Source of the DNA: an uncultured beta proteobacterium
Lineage (GTDB): Bacteria > Pseudomonadota > Gammaproteobacteria > Burkholderiales > Burkholderiaceae_C
Assembly (NCBI GenBank): GCA_903886275.1
Contig: CAISLN010000128.1
Span: forward strand, 1-64,000
DNA: 64,000 nt
Reading direction: 5' to 3'
Below are positions 32,501 through 40,500 of this stretch, piece by piece; position 1 is the stretch's first letter, and each line of letters starts with the position of its first letter. A program made the position numbers and the translations under genes. A model generated the notes under the pieces. It was not told where the DNA came from, made no database searches, and saw nothing but the letters and a program-made list of their open reading frames with translations.

Positions 32501-33270
32501 TATCTGCGCCGCCCGCAGCGTCACCGCTGCTGGCGCAGACCGTGGTGCCCGACATCCGCATCACGCTGGACCCGGGCAGCAACTTCCAGCTGCAGGGCCA
32601 CGGCATACAGACGCGCCTGGCCGGACTGCTGACTCTGAAGGCCCAGGGGCTCCATGCCACACCCCGCCTCAGCGGCGAACTGCACACCGTCAACGGCAGC
32701 TACCGCGCCTACGGCCAGCGCCTCCAGATCGAGGAAGGCAGGCTTCAATTTGGCGGTGCCTACGACAACCCGGCACTCGACATCCTGGCGCTGCGCCCGA
32801 ATCTGCAACAGCGAGTCGGCGTGCAGGTCAGCGGCACGGCCCAGCTGCCGGTGGTGCGCCTGTATTCCGAGCCGGACCTGCCGGACGCCGACAAGCTGTC
32901 CTGGCTGGTGCTGGGCCGGGCCAGCAGCAGTGGCGGCGCCGAGACCGCCCTGCTGCAGCAGGCCGCGCTGGCCCTGCTGGCGGGCAAGGGCAAGACCCCC
33001 ATCACCGGGCTGGTGAATGCCTTTGGTCTGGATGAGGTGAGCGTGGGCCAGACCGCCACCACCAACCAAGACGGCACATCCGGCAGCGAGGCCACGCTCA
33101 AACTGGGCAAGCGCATCTCACGCGATTTTTATGTGGCCTTTGAGCGCAGCCTGGCCGGAACCATGGGCACGTTTTATGTCTTCTACGACCTGTCGCGCCG
33201 CCTGACGCTGCGCGCCGAGTCGGGTGCCCAAAGCGCGGTGGACCTGATCTTTACCACCCGCTTTGATTGA
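29515..33270 (+). CDS. tamB: TamB, periplasm-spanning translocation/lipid transport protein
   Basis: 1251 residues from ATG 29515; the track start at 29290 lies inside tamA and is wrong. An N-terminal membrane helix (LGATLSLAFSLLAALLVTLLLGLWLWG) anchors it in the inner membrane. The long glutamine/leucine-rich beta-helical body fits AsmA-like bridge proteins, and the C-terminal DUF490 domain includes LSWLVLGRASS and the terminal KRISRDFYVAFERSL...YDLSRRLTLRAESG...FTTRFD. It works with TamA and may carry phospholipids to the outer membrane. Coupled translation with tamA is expected. Confidence 0.92.
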   Translation: MRRVRLCWRALGATLSLAFSLLAALLVTLLLGLWLWGQSEGSLQQALQIAGTWLPSGQSLQASGVTGSIQSGGHIARLQWQQGERRVEVQDLDLAWDWRGLFDGELRVTRLQARLLRGEDHSPSTQSPISELLLPLRADIAFALDRLEWAGSPALQIDGLRGHYRFDGKSHFLQDASLQMAAGSYSGQGQLQAIAPMALSLTVQGQVQTPPALQQLPLSLVAQASGTLRGPHALVELSLTLQPKGRDQPLASMQASLQASIHPGQAQPIASAQAQWSALDLASLWPQAPQTLLSGQAKVLPDAGGWSANIQLQNAMAGTLDKQRLPLRSAQAGLLYRDGQWQLQALQAALGGGSLQAKGNYSASPAQWSASASLLGIEPAQLDSRWKFPALRGKWQAQQTAQGIAFEGQLQAALKGSGAQDTSLLAKGQWQAPLLQIDRLELQTPQAQLSGSLLLDTQSRATTARLQAKLPGAQATLEGSAAASTGQGSSALHVSDAHALLQWLASLPGMTPALASIDLAGAAELTAQWQGGWQRGGEQLQVQARLQSQRLELQAGQSLQDLQLDLAGTLRELSAQLRGKAQLGATQWALQAQAHGAQPSDGQWQGRLERLQLSASSAQHSQPWSLQLQQPVALDWRSGALARSFAMAEGSLRLSGPGTGTAQIQWQPLQWAQQGAGGSTRWSSKGQLQGLPLVWLELLGQTQLANLGLRGDLLFGGQWDAASEGSGLRLRANLQRSSGDLHLLGAEQGSATLAAGLRDAHVNLEVDRDALRASLVWASESAGHAEADFSTRLQNLNGSIAWALDAPLQARLHASLPRVGVWSLVAPVGWRIQGTLEADATLSGTRSKPDWTGSLAARDMAVRSVVDGIDFSQGVMRLQVKGQHLDIAELTLQGAGGSAGGQLQLSGAADWLPAAPGSSRLRMALQAKAKSFRVTARADQRLVVSGDLSAQLVDAKLLLRGALVADQALIVLPEDTAPKLGADVVVKRPAANKAAVSAPPAASPLLAQTVVPDIRITLDPGSNFQLQGHGIQTRLAGLLTLKAQGLHATPRLSGELHTVNGSYRAYGQRLQIEEGRLQFGGAYDNPALDILALRPNLQQRVGVQVSGTAQLPVVRLYSEPDLPDADKLSWLVLGRASSSGGAETALLQQAALALLAGKGKTPITGLVNAFGLDEVSVGQTATTNQDGTSGSEATLKLGKRISRDFYVAFERSLAGTMGTFYVFYDLSRRLTLRAESGAQSAVDLIFTTRFD

Positions 33271-33373
33271 CGGTTTGCAGCACCGCTTTTTCCGCCTCAG
33301 TGGAGGGTTGTCCGCAGCTTCTTGCAACATGGGCGAGAATGCGGCCCATCCCTTTCTTAGCAGCACTTTTTGT

Positions 33374-33886
33374 ATGTTCACCTTTCTCCTGGAAAATTTT
33401 GATTACGCGCCGCGCCGTGTGATGGGCCTGTTGGCCCTGGTCTGCGCCGGCATGCTGGGCTTTGGTATGTACCTGCAGCATGCGCTGGGCCTGGAGCCCT
33501 GCCCGATGTGCGTCGTGCAGCGCTATGCCGATTTTCTGGTGCTGTTCTTTGCCATCGTGGTGGCCGCTACTTCCAAGCGGGTGTTGCAGTGGGGCGCCGC
33601 TGGCTTGCTGCTGGCCTCTGCCGGCTTTGGTGCCTTTGTGGCGGCGCGCCAGAGCTGGTTGCAGTGGTACCCGCCCGAGGTGGTGTCCTGCGGGCGCGAC
33701 TTCTACGGCATGATCGAAAATTTCCCGCTGCAGCGCGCCCTGCCCATGATCTTCAAGGGCAGTGGCGACTGCGCCAAGGTGGACTGGACCTTTTTGGGCG
33801 GCTCGATTGCCAACTGGTCCTTTGTCTGGTTCTGCTTTGCAGCCATCGTGGCACTGACGCTGCTGGTGCGCCAGGCGCGGCGGTAA
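33374..33886 (+). CDS. dsbB: Disulfide bond formation protein B
   Basis: 170 residues with four membrane helices. The first periplasmic loop has EPCPMCVVQR with the CxxC pair Cys43-Cys46, and the second has VVSCGRDFYGMIENFPLQ...GSGDCAKVDW with the other redox cysteine pair. It re-oxidises DsbA and passes electrons to quinone. The ATG at 33374 is preferred over the track start at 33263 because the extra segment is not membrane-like. The stop at 33886 abuts the argA stop on the opposite strand with no gap. Confidence 0.95.
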   Translation: MFTFLLENFDYAPRRVMGLLALVCAGMLGFGMYLQHALGLEPCPMCVVQRYADFLVLFFAIVVAATSKRVLQWGAAGLLLASAGFGAFVAARQSWLQWYPPEVVSCGRDFYGMIENFPLQRALPMIFKGSGDCAKVDWTFLGGSIANWSFVWFCFAAIVALTLLVRQARR

Positions 33887-35233
33887 TCAGAGCTTTTTGA
33901 CCAGCACCTGGCTTTTGCGGTCCCAGTTGTATTTGCGCTTGCGCGCCTCGGGCAGCCAGTCCGGGTCCACCTGCACAAAGCCGCGCTTGATGAACCAGTG
34001 CATGGTGCGGGTGGTGAGCACAAAAATACTGTCCAGGCCCGAGGCCTTGGCGCGCTGCTCCACGCGTTTCAAGACCCTTTCGCCGTCTCCCTGTCCCTGC
34101 ACATCGGGCGACACGGTGAGCGCGGCCATCTCGGCGGTACGGGCCTCAGGGTAGGGGTAGAGCGCGGCGCAGGCGAAGATCACGCCGTCGTGCTCCAAGA
34201 TGGTGTAATTGCCAACATCGCGTTCGATCTCGGTGCGGCTGCGCTTGACCAGGGTGCCGTCCTTCTCAAAGGGCTCAATCAGTTGCAGGATGCCGCCCAC
34301 GTCGTCGGGCGAGGCCTCGCGCAGTTCTTCGAGCTTTTCGTCCACCACCATGGTGCCTATGCCGTCGTGCACATAAACCTCCAGCAGGATGGCGCCATCG
34401 ACCGCGTAGGGAATGATGTGGCTGCGCTCCACGCCGTTCTTGCAGGCCTTGACGCAATGCTGCAGGTAAAAGGCCACATCGCTGGGCTGGTTGGCGGCGG
34501 GCAGGTCTTTGAGCAGGCGCTCGGCAGCGGCCAGGGGCAGCTCGGTGTCTATGGGGTTGTCTTCGCCCAAGGGTTCTTGCGGGTTCATGCGGATGCCGGG
34601 CACCTCGGTCAGAAAAATCAGCTTGTCGGCCTGCAGGGCCATGGCCACCGAGGTGGCGACCTCTTCCATGGCCAGGTTGAAGGCCTCACCGGTGGGCGAA
34701 AAGCCAAAGGGCGAGAGCAGCACCATGGCGCCCATCTCCAGCGTCTTGGTGATGCCCACGCTGTCCACCTTGCGCACCACACCGCTGTGCTGAAAGTCCA
34801 CCCCGTCCACAATGCCCACGGGGCGCGCGGTGATGAAGTTGCCCGATATCACGCGCACGGTGGAGTCGGCCATGGGCGTGTTGGGCAGGCCCTGGCTAAA
34901 GGCGGCCTCGATCTCGTAGCGCAGTTGCCCCGCGGCCTCCTGTGCGCAGTCCAGCGCCACCTCGTCGGTGATGCGAATGCCATGCGAATACCTGGGCGCA
35001 TGGCCCTTGGCCTGGAGCTGCTCGGCCACCTGGGGCCTAAAGCCGTGCACCAGCACAATCTTCACGCCCATGCTCTGGATCATGGCCAGGTCCTGCGCCA
35101 GGCTTTGCAGCTTGCCCGCGGCAATGGCTTCCCCGGCAATGCCCACCACAAAGGTCTGGTTGCGAAACTTGTGGATGTAGGGTGCCACCGAGCGGAACCA
35201 GGGCACAAAGGTGAAGTTGAAGACTGAGGACAT
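33887..35233 (-). CDS. argA: N-acetylglutamate synthase (ArgA type)
   Basis: 448 residues. The N-terminal amino-acid-kinase fold (FVVGIAGEAIAAGKLQSLAQDLAMIQSMGVKIVLVHGFRPQV) carries the arginine-binding regulatory role. The C-terminal GNAT domain (TVSPDVQGQGDGERVLKRVEQRAK) performs acetyl-CoA-dependent acetylation of glutamate, the first step of arginine synthesis. Length and domain order are those of classical ArgA. ATG at 35233 (MSSVFNFTFVPWFR) is family-conserved; the longer track ORF is a spurious extension. Convergent and directly abutting dsbB. Confidence 0.94.
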   Translation of the reverse strand: MSSVFNFTFVPWFRSVAPYIHKFRNQTFVVGIAGEAIAAGKLQSLAQDLAMIQSMGVKIVLVHGFRPQVAEQLQAKGHAPRYSHGIRITDEVALDCAQEAAGQLRYEIEAAFSQGLPNTPMADSTVRVISGNFITARPVGIVDGVDFQHSGVVRKVDSVGITKTLEMGAMVLLSPFGFSPTGEAFNLAMEEVATSVAMALQADKLIFLTEVPGIRMNPQEPLGEDNPIDTELPLAAAERLLKDLPAANQPSDVAFYLQHCVKACKNGVERSHIIPYAVDGAILLEVYVHDGIGTMVVDEKLEELREASPDDVGGILQLIEPFEKDGTLVKRSRTEIERDVGNYTILEHDGVIFACAALYPYPEARTAEMAALTVSPDVQGQGDGERVLKRVEQRAKASGLDSIFVLTTRTMHWFIKRGFVQVDPDWLPEARKRKYNWDRKSQVLVKKL

Positions 35234-35306
35234 GGAGTAGTGTGGGTGCGGCTGGAAAAATGCAGGCTCTAAATGTAGCGGATGCGCCCTGTTGCTGTTG
35301 CGCCGG

Positions 35307-36305
35307 TCAATCGGGGTTGCGGCACAGGCCCACGCTGGCGTCACCGCGCTGCCAGCAGGGGCTGGGCGTGGCTGCGTCGGGCGTGGGAATGCCTTCCATG
35401 TCGAGGCGGGCCACGCGGGTATCGAAGGCGCGCACACCGCCGGCATCGAGCTGCAGGCGCAGCACCCAGCCGATGCGCTGATTGTTGTTGTCGGTTTCCT
35501 TCATCACAAAGTTGCCCACGCTGTAGACGATGGGTTTGCCAAGGTACTGCTCCATGTCCTGCGTCACATGGGGGTGGCCGCCTATGACGGCATCGGCTCC
35601 GGCCTCCACCATGAGGCGCGCCAACTGGTGCTGGCGTGCGTTGGCCACAGGCTCGTTTTCCCAACCCCAATGCATGATGGGAATCACCAGATCGGCGTGG
35701 TGCACGCTGCGCGCGGCGCGGATGTCGGCCACCACCTGCTCGTCCTCGCTCCAGGCGCTGCCGGGTGCGTCGGAGTCGGCCTCAAAGCTGCGCGGCATGA
35801 ATTCGTTGTAGCTCAGCAGGGCAATGCGCAGGCCGCGGCGCTCCAGGAGGAGCGGTCTATGCGCCTCTGCCAAGTTGTGGCCACCTCCAAAATAGCCCAG
35901 GCCGGCGGTTTTCAGCAGGCCCAGCATTTCGCCGAAGGCCGCGCGGCCAAAGTCGCCCGAGTGGTTATTGGCCAGGGCCAGGGCGTCAAAGTGGCGCTTG
36001 AGTATGGGCAGGGTGCGCGGGTGGGCGCGAAAGGTGAAGTTCTTGTCCCCGGCCGAACCGGTGGTGGCCACCACGCATTCCAGGTTGGCCAGACGGATGT
36101 CGGCCTTTTGGAACAGGTCGCCAAAGGCCGCGAACGGATCTTGACCCTGCTCGATCAGGGCACCGGCCGTGTCGTCGAGCACGATGTCGCCAGCAAATAC
36201 CAGGGTGACGGGTGGCTTTTGCGCCCAGGCAGCGGCGCCGCTGAGCAGTGCAGCGGCCAAGGCAAATGTTTTTGCGAAGGCCATGGCGTGCAGTGCGTGC
36301 TTCAT
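35307..36305 (-). CDS. CapA/PgsA-like metallophosphatase-fold protein, secreted
   Basis: 332 residues from ATG 36305. A Sec signal (AKTFALAAALLSGAAAWAQK) precedes a CapA domain with VFAGDIVLDD, ANLECVV, LANNHSGDFG, MHWGWENEP and GGHPHVTQDMEQYLGKPIVYSVGNFV, the metal-binding motif series of this calcineurin-like family. Family members include poly-gamma-glutamate synthesis proteins, but no capsule genes are nearby. It is periplasmic or secreted with unknown substrate. Its start overlaps the stop of an upstream secreted hypothetical gene by ATGA, so the two are coupled. Confidence 0.85.
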   Translation of the reverse strand: MKHALHAMAFAKTFALAAALLSGAAAWAQKPPVTLVFAGDIVLDDTAGALIEQGQDPFAAFGDLFQKADIRLANLECVVATTGSAGDKNFTFRAHPRTLPILKRHFDALALANNHSGDFGRAAFGEMLGLLKTAGLGYFGGGHNLAEAHRPLLLERRGLRIALLSYNEFMPRSFEADSDAPGSAWSEDEQVVADIRAARSVHHADLVIPIMHWGWENEPVANARQHQLARLMVEAGADAVIGGHPHVTQDMEQYLGKPIVYSVGNFVMKETDNNNQRIGWVLRLQLDAGGVRAFDTRVARLDMEGIPTPDAATPSPCWQRGDASVGLCRNPD

Positions 36306-36733
36306 GGTGCGAGCTCCTTCAGGGTGCATTGGTATTGCAGCTCGCGCTCTTGCGGGCCGGCGTAGACAAACTGCTTTCCGGTCAGTGTGGTGCCGCGCAC
36401 AAAGGGCGGCAGATACGTGGCCTGTTGCACCAGCACCGGTTGGCTCCGGGTGTTGACATAGGCATAGAGCTTGATGCTGTCTACCTGCGTTGCATGGCCC
36501 AGCATGACGGCCTTGAAGTGAAACCGCCCGCCCACGTCCACCGACTGCACCGGGTAAGGGTCTGCCACCGGTGTGGTTTGCAAGGTCTGGGTGCTGCCGG
36601 CATAGGTCATCTCACAGTGCAGCAAAGGGGTGGCGTACAGCGTGGGGGTGATCACCAGGGTGAGCAGGCCGTAGAGCCACAGGTTTTGGCGGCGTGCGCA
36701 ATCAATGCGTTGGATGTGGGGCATTGCGGGCAT
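36302..36733 (-). CDS. Secreted hypothetical protein coupled to the CapA-like gene
   Basis: 143 residues if started at ATG 36733 (ATG 36724 is also possible). A hydrophobic segment NLWLYGLLTLVITPTLYATP looks like a signal peptide cleaved at YATP, followed by a 110-residue mature domain with CEMTYAGSTQTL and VDSIKLYAYVNTRSQPVLVQQATYLPPF, and two cysteines that could pair. I do not recognise the family. The 4-nt overlap with the downstream CapA-like gene suggests a common periplasmic role. Confidence 0.6.
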   Translation of the reverse strand: MPAMPHIQRIDCARRQNLWLYGLLTLVITPTLYATPLLHCEMTYAGSTQTLQTTPVADPYPVQSVDVGGRFHFKAVMLGHATQVDSIKLYAYVNTRSQPVLVQQATYLPPFVRGTTLTGKQFVYAGPQERELQYQCTLKELAP

Positions 36734-36773
36734 AGCTTGGGTGATGGGGATGAAACGCGAGGCAACAATGCCG

Positions 36774-37208
36774 TCAAGGCTTGAGCAGCACAAGCTGCTT
36801 CGCGGGCAAAAGTCGCACAAAATCCCGGTCAAAGGTCGCTAGCGTCTCCTGGCGCTGCAGCACGCTCGCAGCAATCCAGGCGTCCGGTATTTCGTTGTCT
36901 CTCAAGTCCAACTCCAGGCAAAGTTTTTTCAATGGGGCCCATTCATCTTGCATCGCCAGCAGGGCAACGCCGGGGCGTTGCAGCAGTGCATCCACATAGG
37001 CAATGGCGCTGGCCATGGGGGTGGGTTCAACGAACACCTTGCGGTGAGTGACCAGGCGCAAATAACTGGCCACCACCGTGCCCAGCAGTCCCAAGGGTAC
37101 GCCGGTGCGTGCGCCCTCCATGGCCGAGAGCAACCACGCATGCGCTGCTGCATGGTGCGGATGGTCGGCACGTGAGGCGGCCACCAGCACGTTGACGTCG
37201 GGCGTCAC
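36774..37208 (-). CDS. vapC: VapC-type PIN RNase toxin
   Basis: 144 residues with a GTG start that overlaps the antitoxin stop (GTGA). TPDVNVLVAASRADHPHHAAAHAWL gives the first catalytic aspartate (Asp4) of a PIN domain. LDLRDNEIPDAWIAASVLQRQETLATFDRDFVRLLP contains the later acidic residues of the VapC pattern. VapC toxins cleave RNA, often initiator tRNA or rRNA. The N-terminus is short, as in the subgroup starting PDVNVLVAA. It lies downstream of a VapB-like gene and the pair is divergent from hrpA. Confidence 0.9.
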   Translation of the reverse strand: MTPDVNVLVAASRADHPHHAAAHAWLLSAMEGARTGVPLGLLGTVVASYLRLVTHRKVFVEPTPMASAIAYVDALLQRPGVALLAMQDEWAPLKKLCLELDLRDNEIPDAWIAASVLQRQETLATFDRDFVRLLPAKQLVLLKP

Positions 37209-37465
37209 ACGCTGCCCTTGTCGTCTAGGTCGTCGGCCGCTTGCAGCATGGATTTGTTGCTGCCGGGGTCTATGCCGGGTTGCAAGCCGGCGCCGCCCTT
37301 GAAGACGGGGAGTTCCGGCAGGACCGAGCTGCCCGTGCTGTCTACCTTGGCGTATTGCGCCAGAAACTCACGCACCTTGGCGCTGACGGAAGTGCCTTCT
37401 TCGATGGCGCGGATGCGCGCCTTTCGGACGATGGCATCGTCCAATGAGATGGTCAGATTGGTCAT
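37205..37465 (-). CDS. vapB: VapB-type antitoxin (ribbon-helix-helix-like)
   Basis: 86 residues from ATG 37465, which has a GGAG site 6 nt upstream; the GTG at 37477 in the track lies within that site. MTNLTISLDDAIVRKARIRAIEEGTSVSAKVREFLAQYA is the opening of RHH-type antitoxins, and the C-terminal part should wrap the toxin. Direct repeats of CACGTGAA and an imperfect dyad upstream are candidate operator sites. Coupled to vapC. Confidence 0.88.
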   Translation of the reverse strand: MTNLTISLDDAIVRKARIRAIEEGTSVSAKVREFLAQYAKVDSTGSSVLPELPVFKGGAGLQPGIDPGSNKSMLQAADDLDDKGSV

Positions 37466-37481
37466 CTTTTGCTCCACGAAA

Positions 37482-37515
37482 ACACGTGAACAAGTGTAGC
37501 ACGTGAAAGCGTGTC
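37482..37515 (-). promoter_or_regulatory. Candidate VapBC operator
   Basis: Two related elements, ACACGTGAACAAGTGT (37482-37497, 12 of 16 positions symmetric) and GCACGTGAAAGCGTGTC (37499-37515), are arranged in tandem just before vapB. They share CACGTGAA with about 17 bases between copies. Autoregulation by the VapBC complex is typical. They also lie at the start of hrpA on the other strand. Confidence 0.5.
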
Positions 37516-37531
37516 ATGGGATAATCACTGG

Positions 37532-40500
37532 GTGAACGCACCCCTTTCCCCATCCCCCACTGTGCCCCTGCACATCGAGTTTCCCGAGTCCCTGCCCGTT
37601 TCGGGCAAGCGCGATGAGATCATGGAGGCGATGCGCCAGCACCAGGTCATCATCGTCTGCGGCGAGACCGGCTCCGGCAAGACCACGCAGCTGCCCAAGA
37701 TTGCCCTGGCCATGGGCCGCGGCAAGCTCAATTACCCGCTGACCCTGCCCGACGGCCGCCCGGCGCCGCGCGGCAAGATGATTGGTCACACGCAACCGCG
37801 CCGCATTGCCGCAAGCTCGGTGGCCAAGCGCATTGCCGAGGAGCTGAAGACGCCGCTGGGCGATGTGGTGGGCTTCAAGGTGCGCTTCCAGGACCGCCTC
37901 TCCAAGGACGCGTCGGTCAAGCTGATGACCGACGGCATCTTGCTGGCCGAGACGCAGACCGACCCGCTGCTCACTGCCTATGACACCATCATCATCGACG
38001 AGGCGCATGAGCGCAGCCTGAACATCGACTTCCTGCTGGGCTACCTGCGCCAGTTGCTGCCGCGCCGCCCGGACCTGAAGATTGTGGTGACCTCGGCCAC
38101 GATTGATGCGGACCGCTTTGCGCGGCATTTCGCCAGCAAGAGCGGACCGGCTCCCGTCATCATGGTGTCGGGCCGCATGTTCCCGGTGGAGCAGCGGTAC
38201 CGCCCGTTTGAGGAATCGCGCGAATACGACCTGAACTCGGCGATTGCCGATGGCGTCGATGAGCTCTGGCGCGACGCCCACAATGCCGGTGACATCCTGG
38301 TCTTCCTGCCCGGCGAGCGCGAGATCCGCGAAGCGGCTGACCACCTGCGCCGCCACCTGAGCCACCAGCCGCTGATGCGCAACGCCGAGGTACTGCCGCT
38401 GTTTGCCCGCCTGTCACCCGCCGAGCAGGACCGCATTTTTGACGGCCACACCGGGCGGCGGATCGTGCTGGCCACCAATGTGGCGGAAACGTCGCTGACG
38501 GTGCCGGGCATCCGCTATGTGATCGACGCGGGCACGGCGCGCGTCAAGCGCTACAGCTTTCGCAGCAAGGTGGAGCAGTTGCTGGTGGAGCCGATCAGCC
38601 AGGCCGCCTCCAACCAGCGCGCCGGGCGCTGCGGCCGCGTGGCCAACGGCATTTGCATCCGCCTGTACGACGAGAAAGAGTTTGCCGGGCGCGAGCGCTT
38701 TACCGATCCGGAAATTTTGCGCAGCTCGCTGGCCGGGGTGATTCTGCGCATGAAGTCGCTGCACCTGGGTGTGGTGGAGGACTTCCCGTTTCTTGATATG
38801 CCATCGGGCCGCGCCATTGCCGATGGCTACCAGTTGCTCAACGAGTTGGGCGCGGTGGACGATGCCAACGAGATCACCCCTCTGGGCCAGGAACTCTCGC
38901 GCCTGCCGCTGGACCCACGCGTGGGCCGCATGATTCTGGAGGCGCGCGCAAGAGGGTCGCTGGACGAGGTGCTGGTGATTGCCTCGGCGCTCAGCGTGCA
39001 GGACGTGCGCGACCGGCCCATGGATGCACAAGCGCAGGCCGACCAGCAGCACGCCAAGTTTGACGATGAAAAGAGCGAGTTCAGCGGCTACCTGAAGCTG
39101 TGGAAATGGATTCACGATGCGCGCGGTGAGCGCCACGCCACCGCCACCACCGGCGTGATCGGCCAGCACAAGGTCACGAATCGCCAGTACGAACAGCTGC
39201 TGCGCCAGAACTTCATCAACATGCGCCGCGTGCGCGAGTGGAAAGACATCCACACCCAGCTGCACACCGTGGTGGCCGAGCACAAGTGGCGGCTTAACAC
39301 TGCGCCCGCATCCTATGAGCAGCTGCACCTGAGCATGTTGTCCGGCCTGCTGGGCAACGTGGGCTGCAAGCTGGAGACCGATGGCGCGTCCGGCGAATAC
39401 CTGGGCGCGCGCAGTATCAAGTTTTACCCGCATCCGGGCGCGCATCTGGTGAAGAAGCCGGGGCGCTGGATTGTGGCGGCCGAACTGGTGGAGACCACGC
39501 GCCTGTTTGGCCGGGGCATTGCGGCCATTGAGCCGCAGTGGCTGGAGCAGGTGGGCAGCCATCTCTTGAAGAAGCAGCTGCTGGACCCGCACTGGGAGAA
39601 GAAGGCCGCGGAAGTGGTCGCGCTGGAGCGCGCCACGTTGTATGGCATCGTGGTGTACAGCGGCCGCAAGGTGAACTATGGCCGCGTCGATCTGGTCGGC
39701 GCACGTGAGATCTTTATCCGCGAAGCCCTGGTCAACAACCAGTGGGAAACTCCGCTGCCTTTCCTGTCCGCCAACCAAAAGCTGATCAAGCAGGTGGAAG
39801 ACCTGGAGCACAAGGCGCGCCGCCAGGACGTGCTGGTGGACGACGAGCTGATCTACGCCTTTTACGACCAGCAGCTGCCCGCCGATGTGTGCAGCGGCTA
39901 CAGCTTTGAGAACTGGTACCGCGAGGAAAGCAAGAAGCCTCAGTACAACCCGCAGCACGCCGGTGGGCGGCGCGAAAGCACGCTGCTGCGCCTGACGCGT
40001 GAGGAGCTGATGCGCCACGAGGCGGCCGGCATTACGACAGCCAGCTTCCCCAAGACCATCCGCTTAGGGGGCGTGGACTGCGCCGCCACCTACCTGCACG
40101 AACCCGGTGACGCCCATGACGGCCTGACCGTGACTGTGCCGCTGTTTGTACTGAACCAGGTCAACGAAGAGCGCTGCGAATGGCTGGTGCCCGGCATGTT
40201 GCGCGAGAAGATTCAGGCTCTCATCAAGACGCTGCACCAGCGCCCGCGCTCGCGCCTGGTGCCGCTGCCCGATACGGCCGCCAAGTTCGCCGAGGTGCTG
40301 AACGAAGCCGAGCGCTTTGGCGCAGGCGGCCTGACCGATGCCGTGCTGAAGCTGGTGCGCGACACCACGGCGGTGGATGTGGTCAAAGCCGACATCAAGG
40401 TCGACATGCTCACCCCGCATTTCTTCATGAACTTCCGCGTGGTCGATGAGCATGGCCGCGTGCTGGGCCACGGGCGCAATATCGGTGCGTTGAAGGCGGA

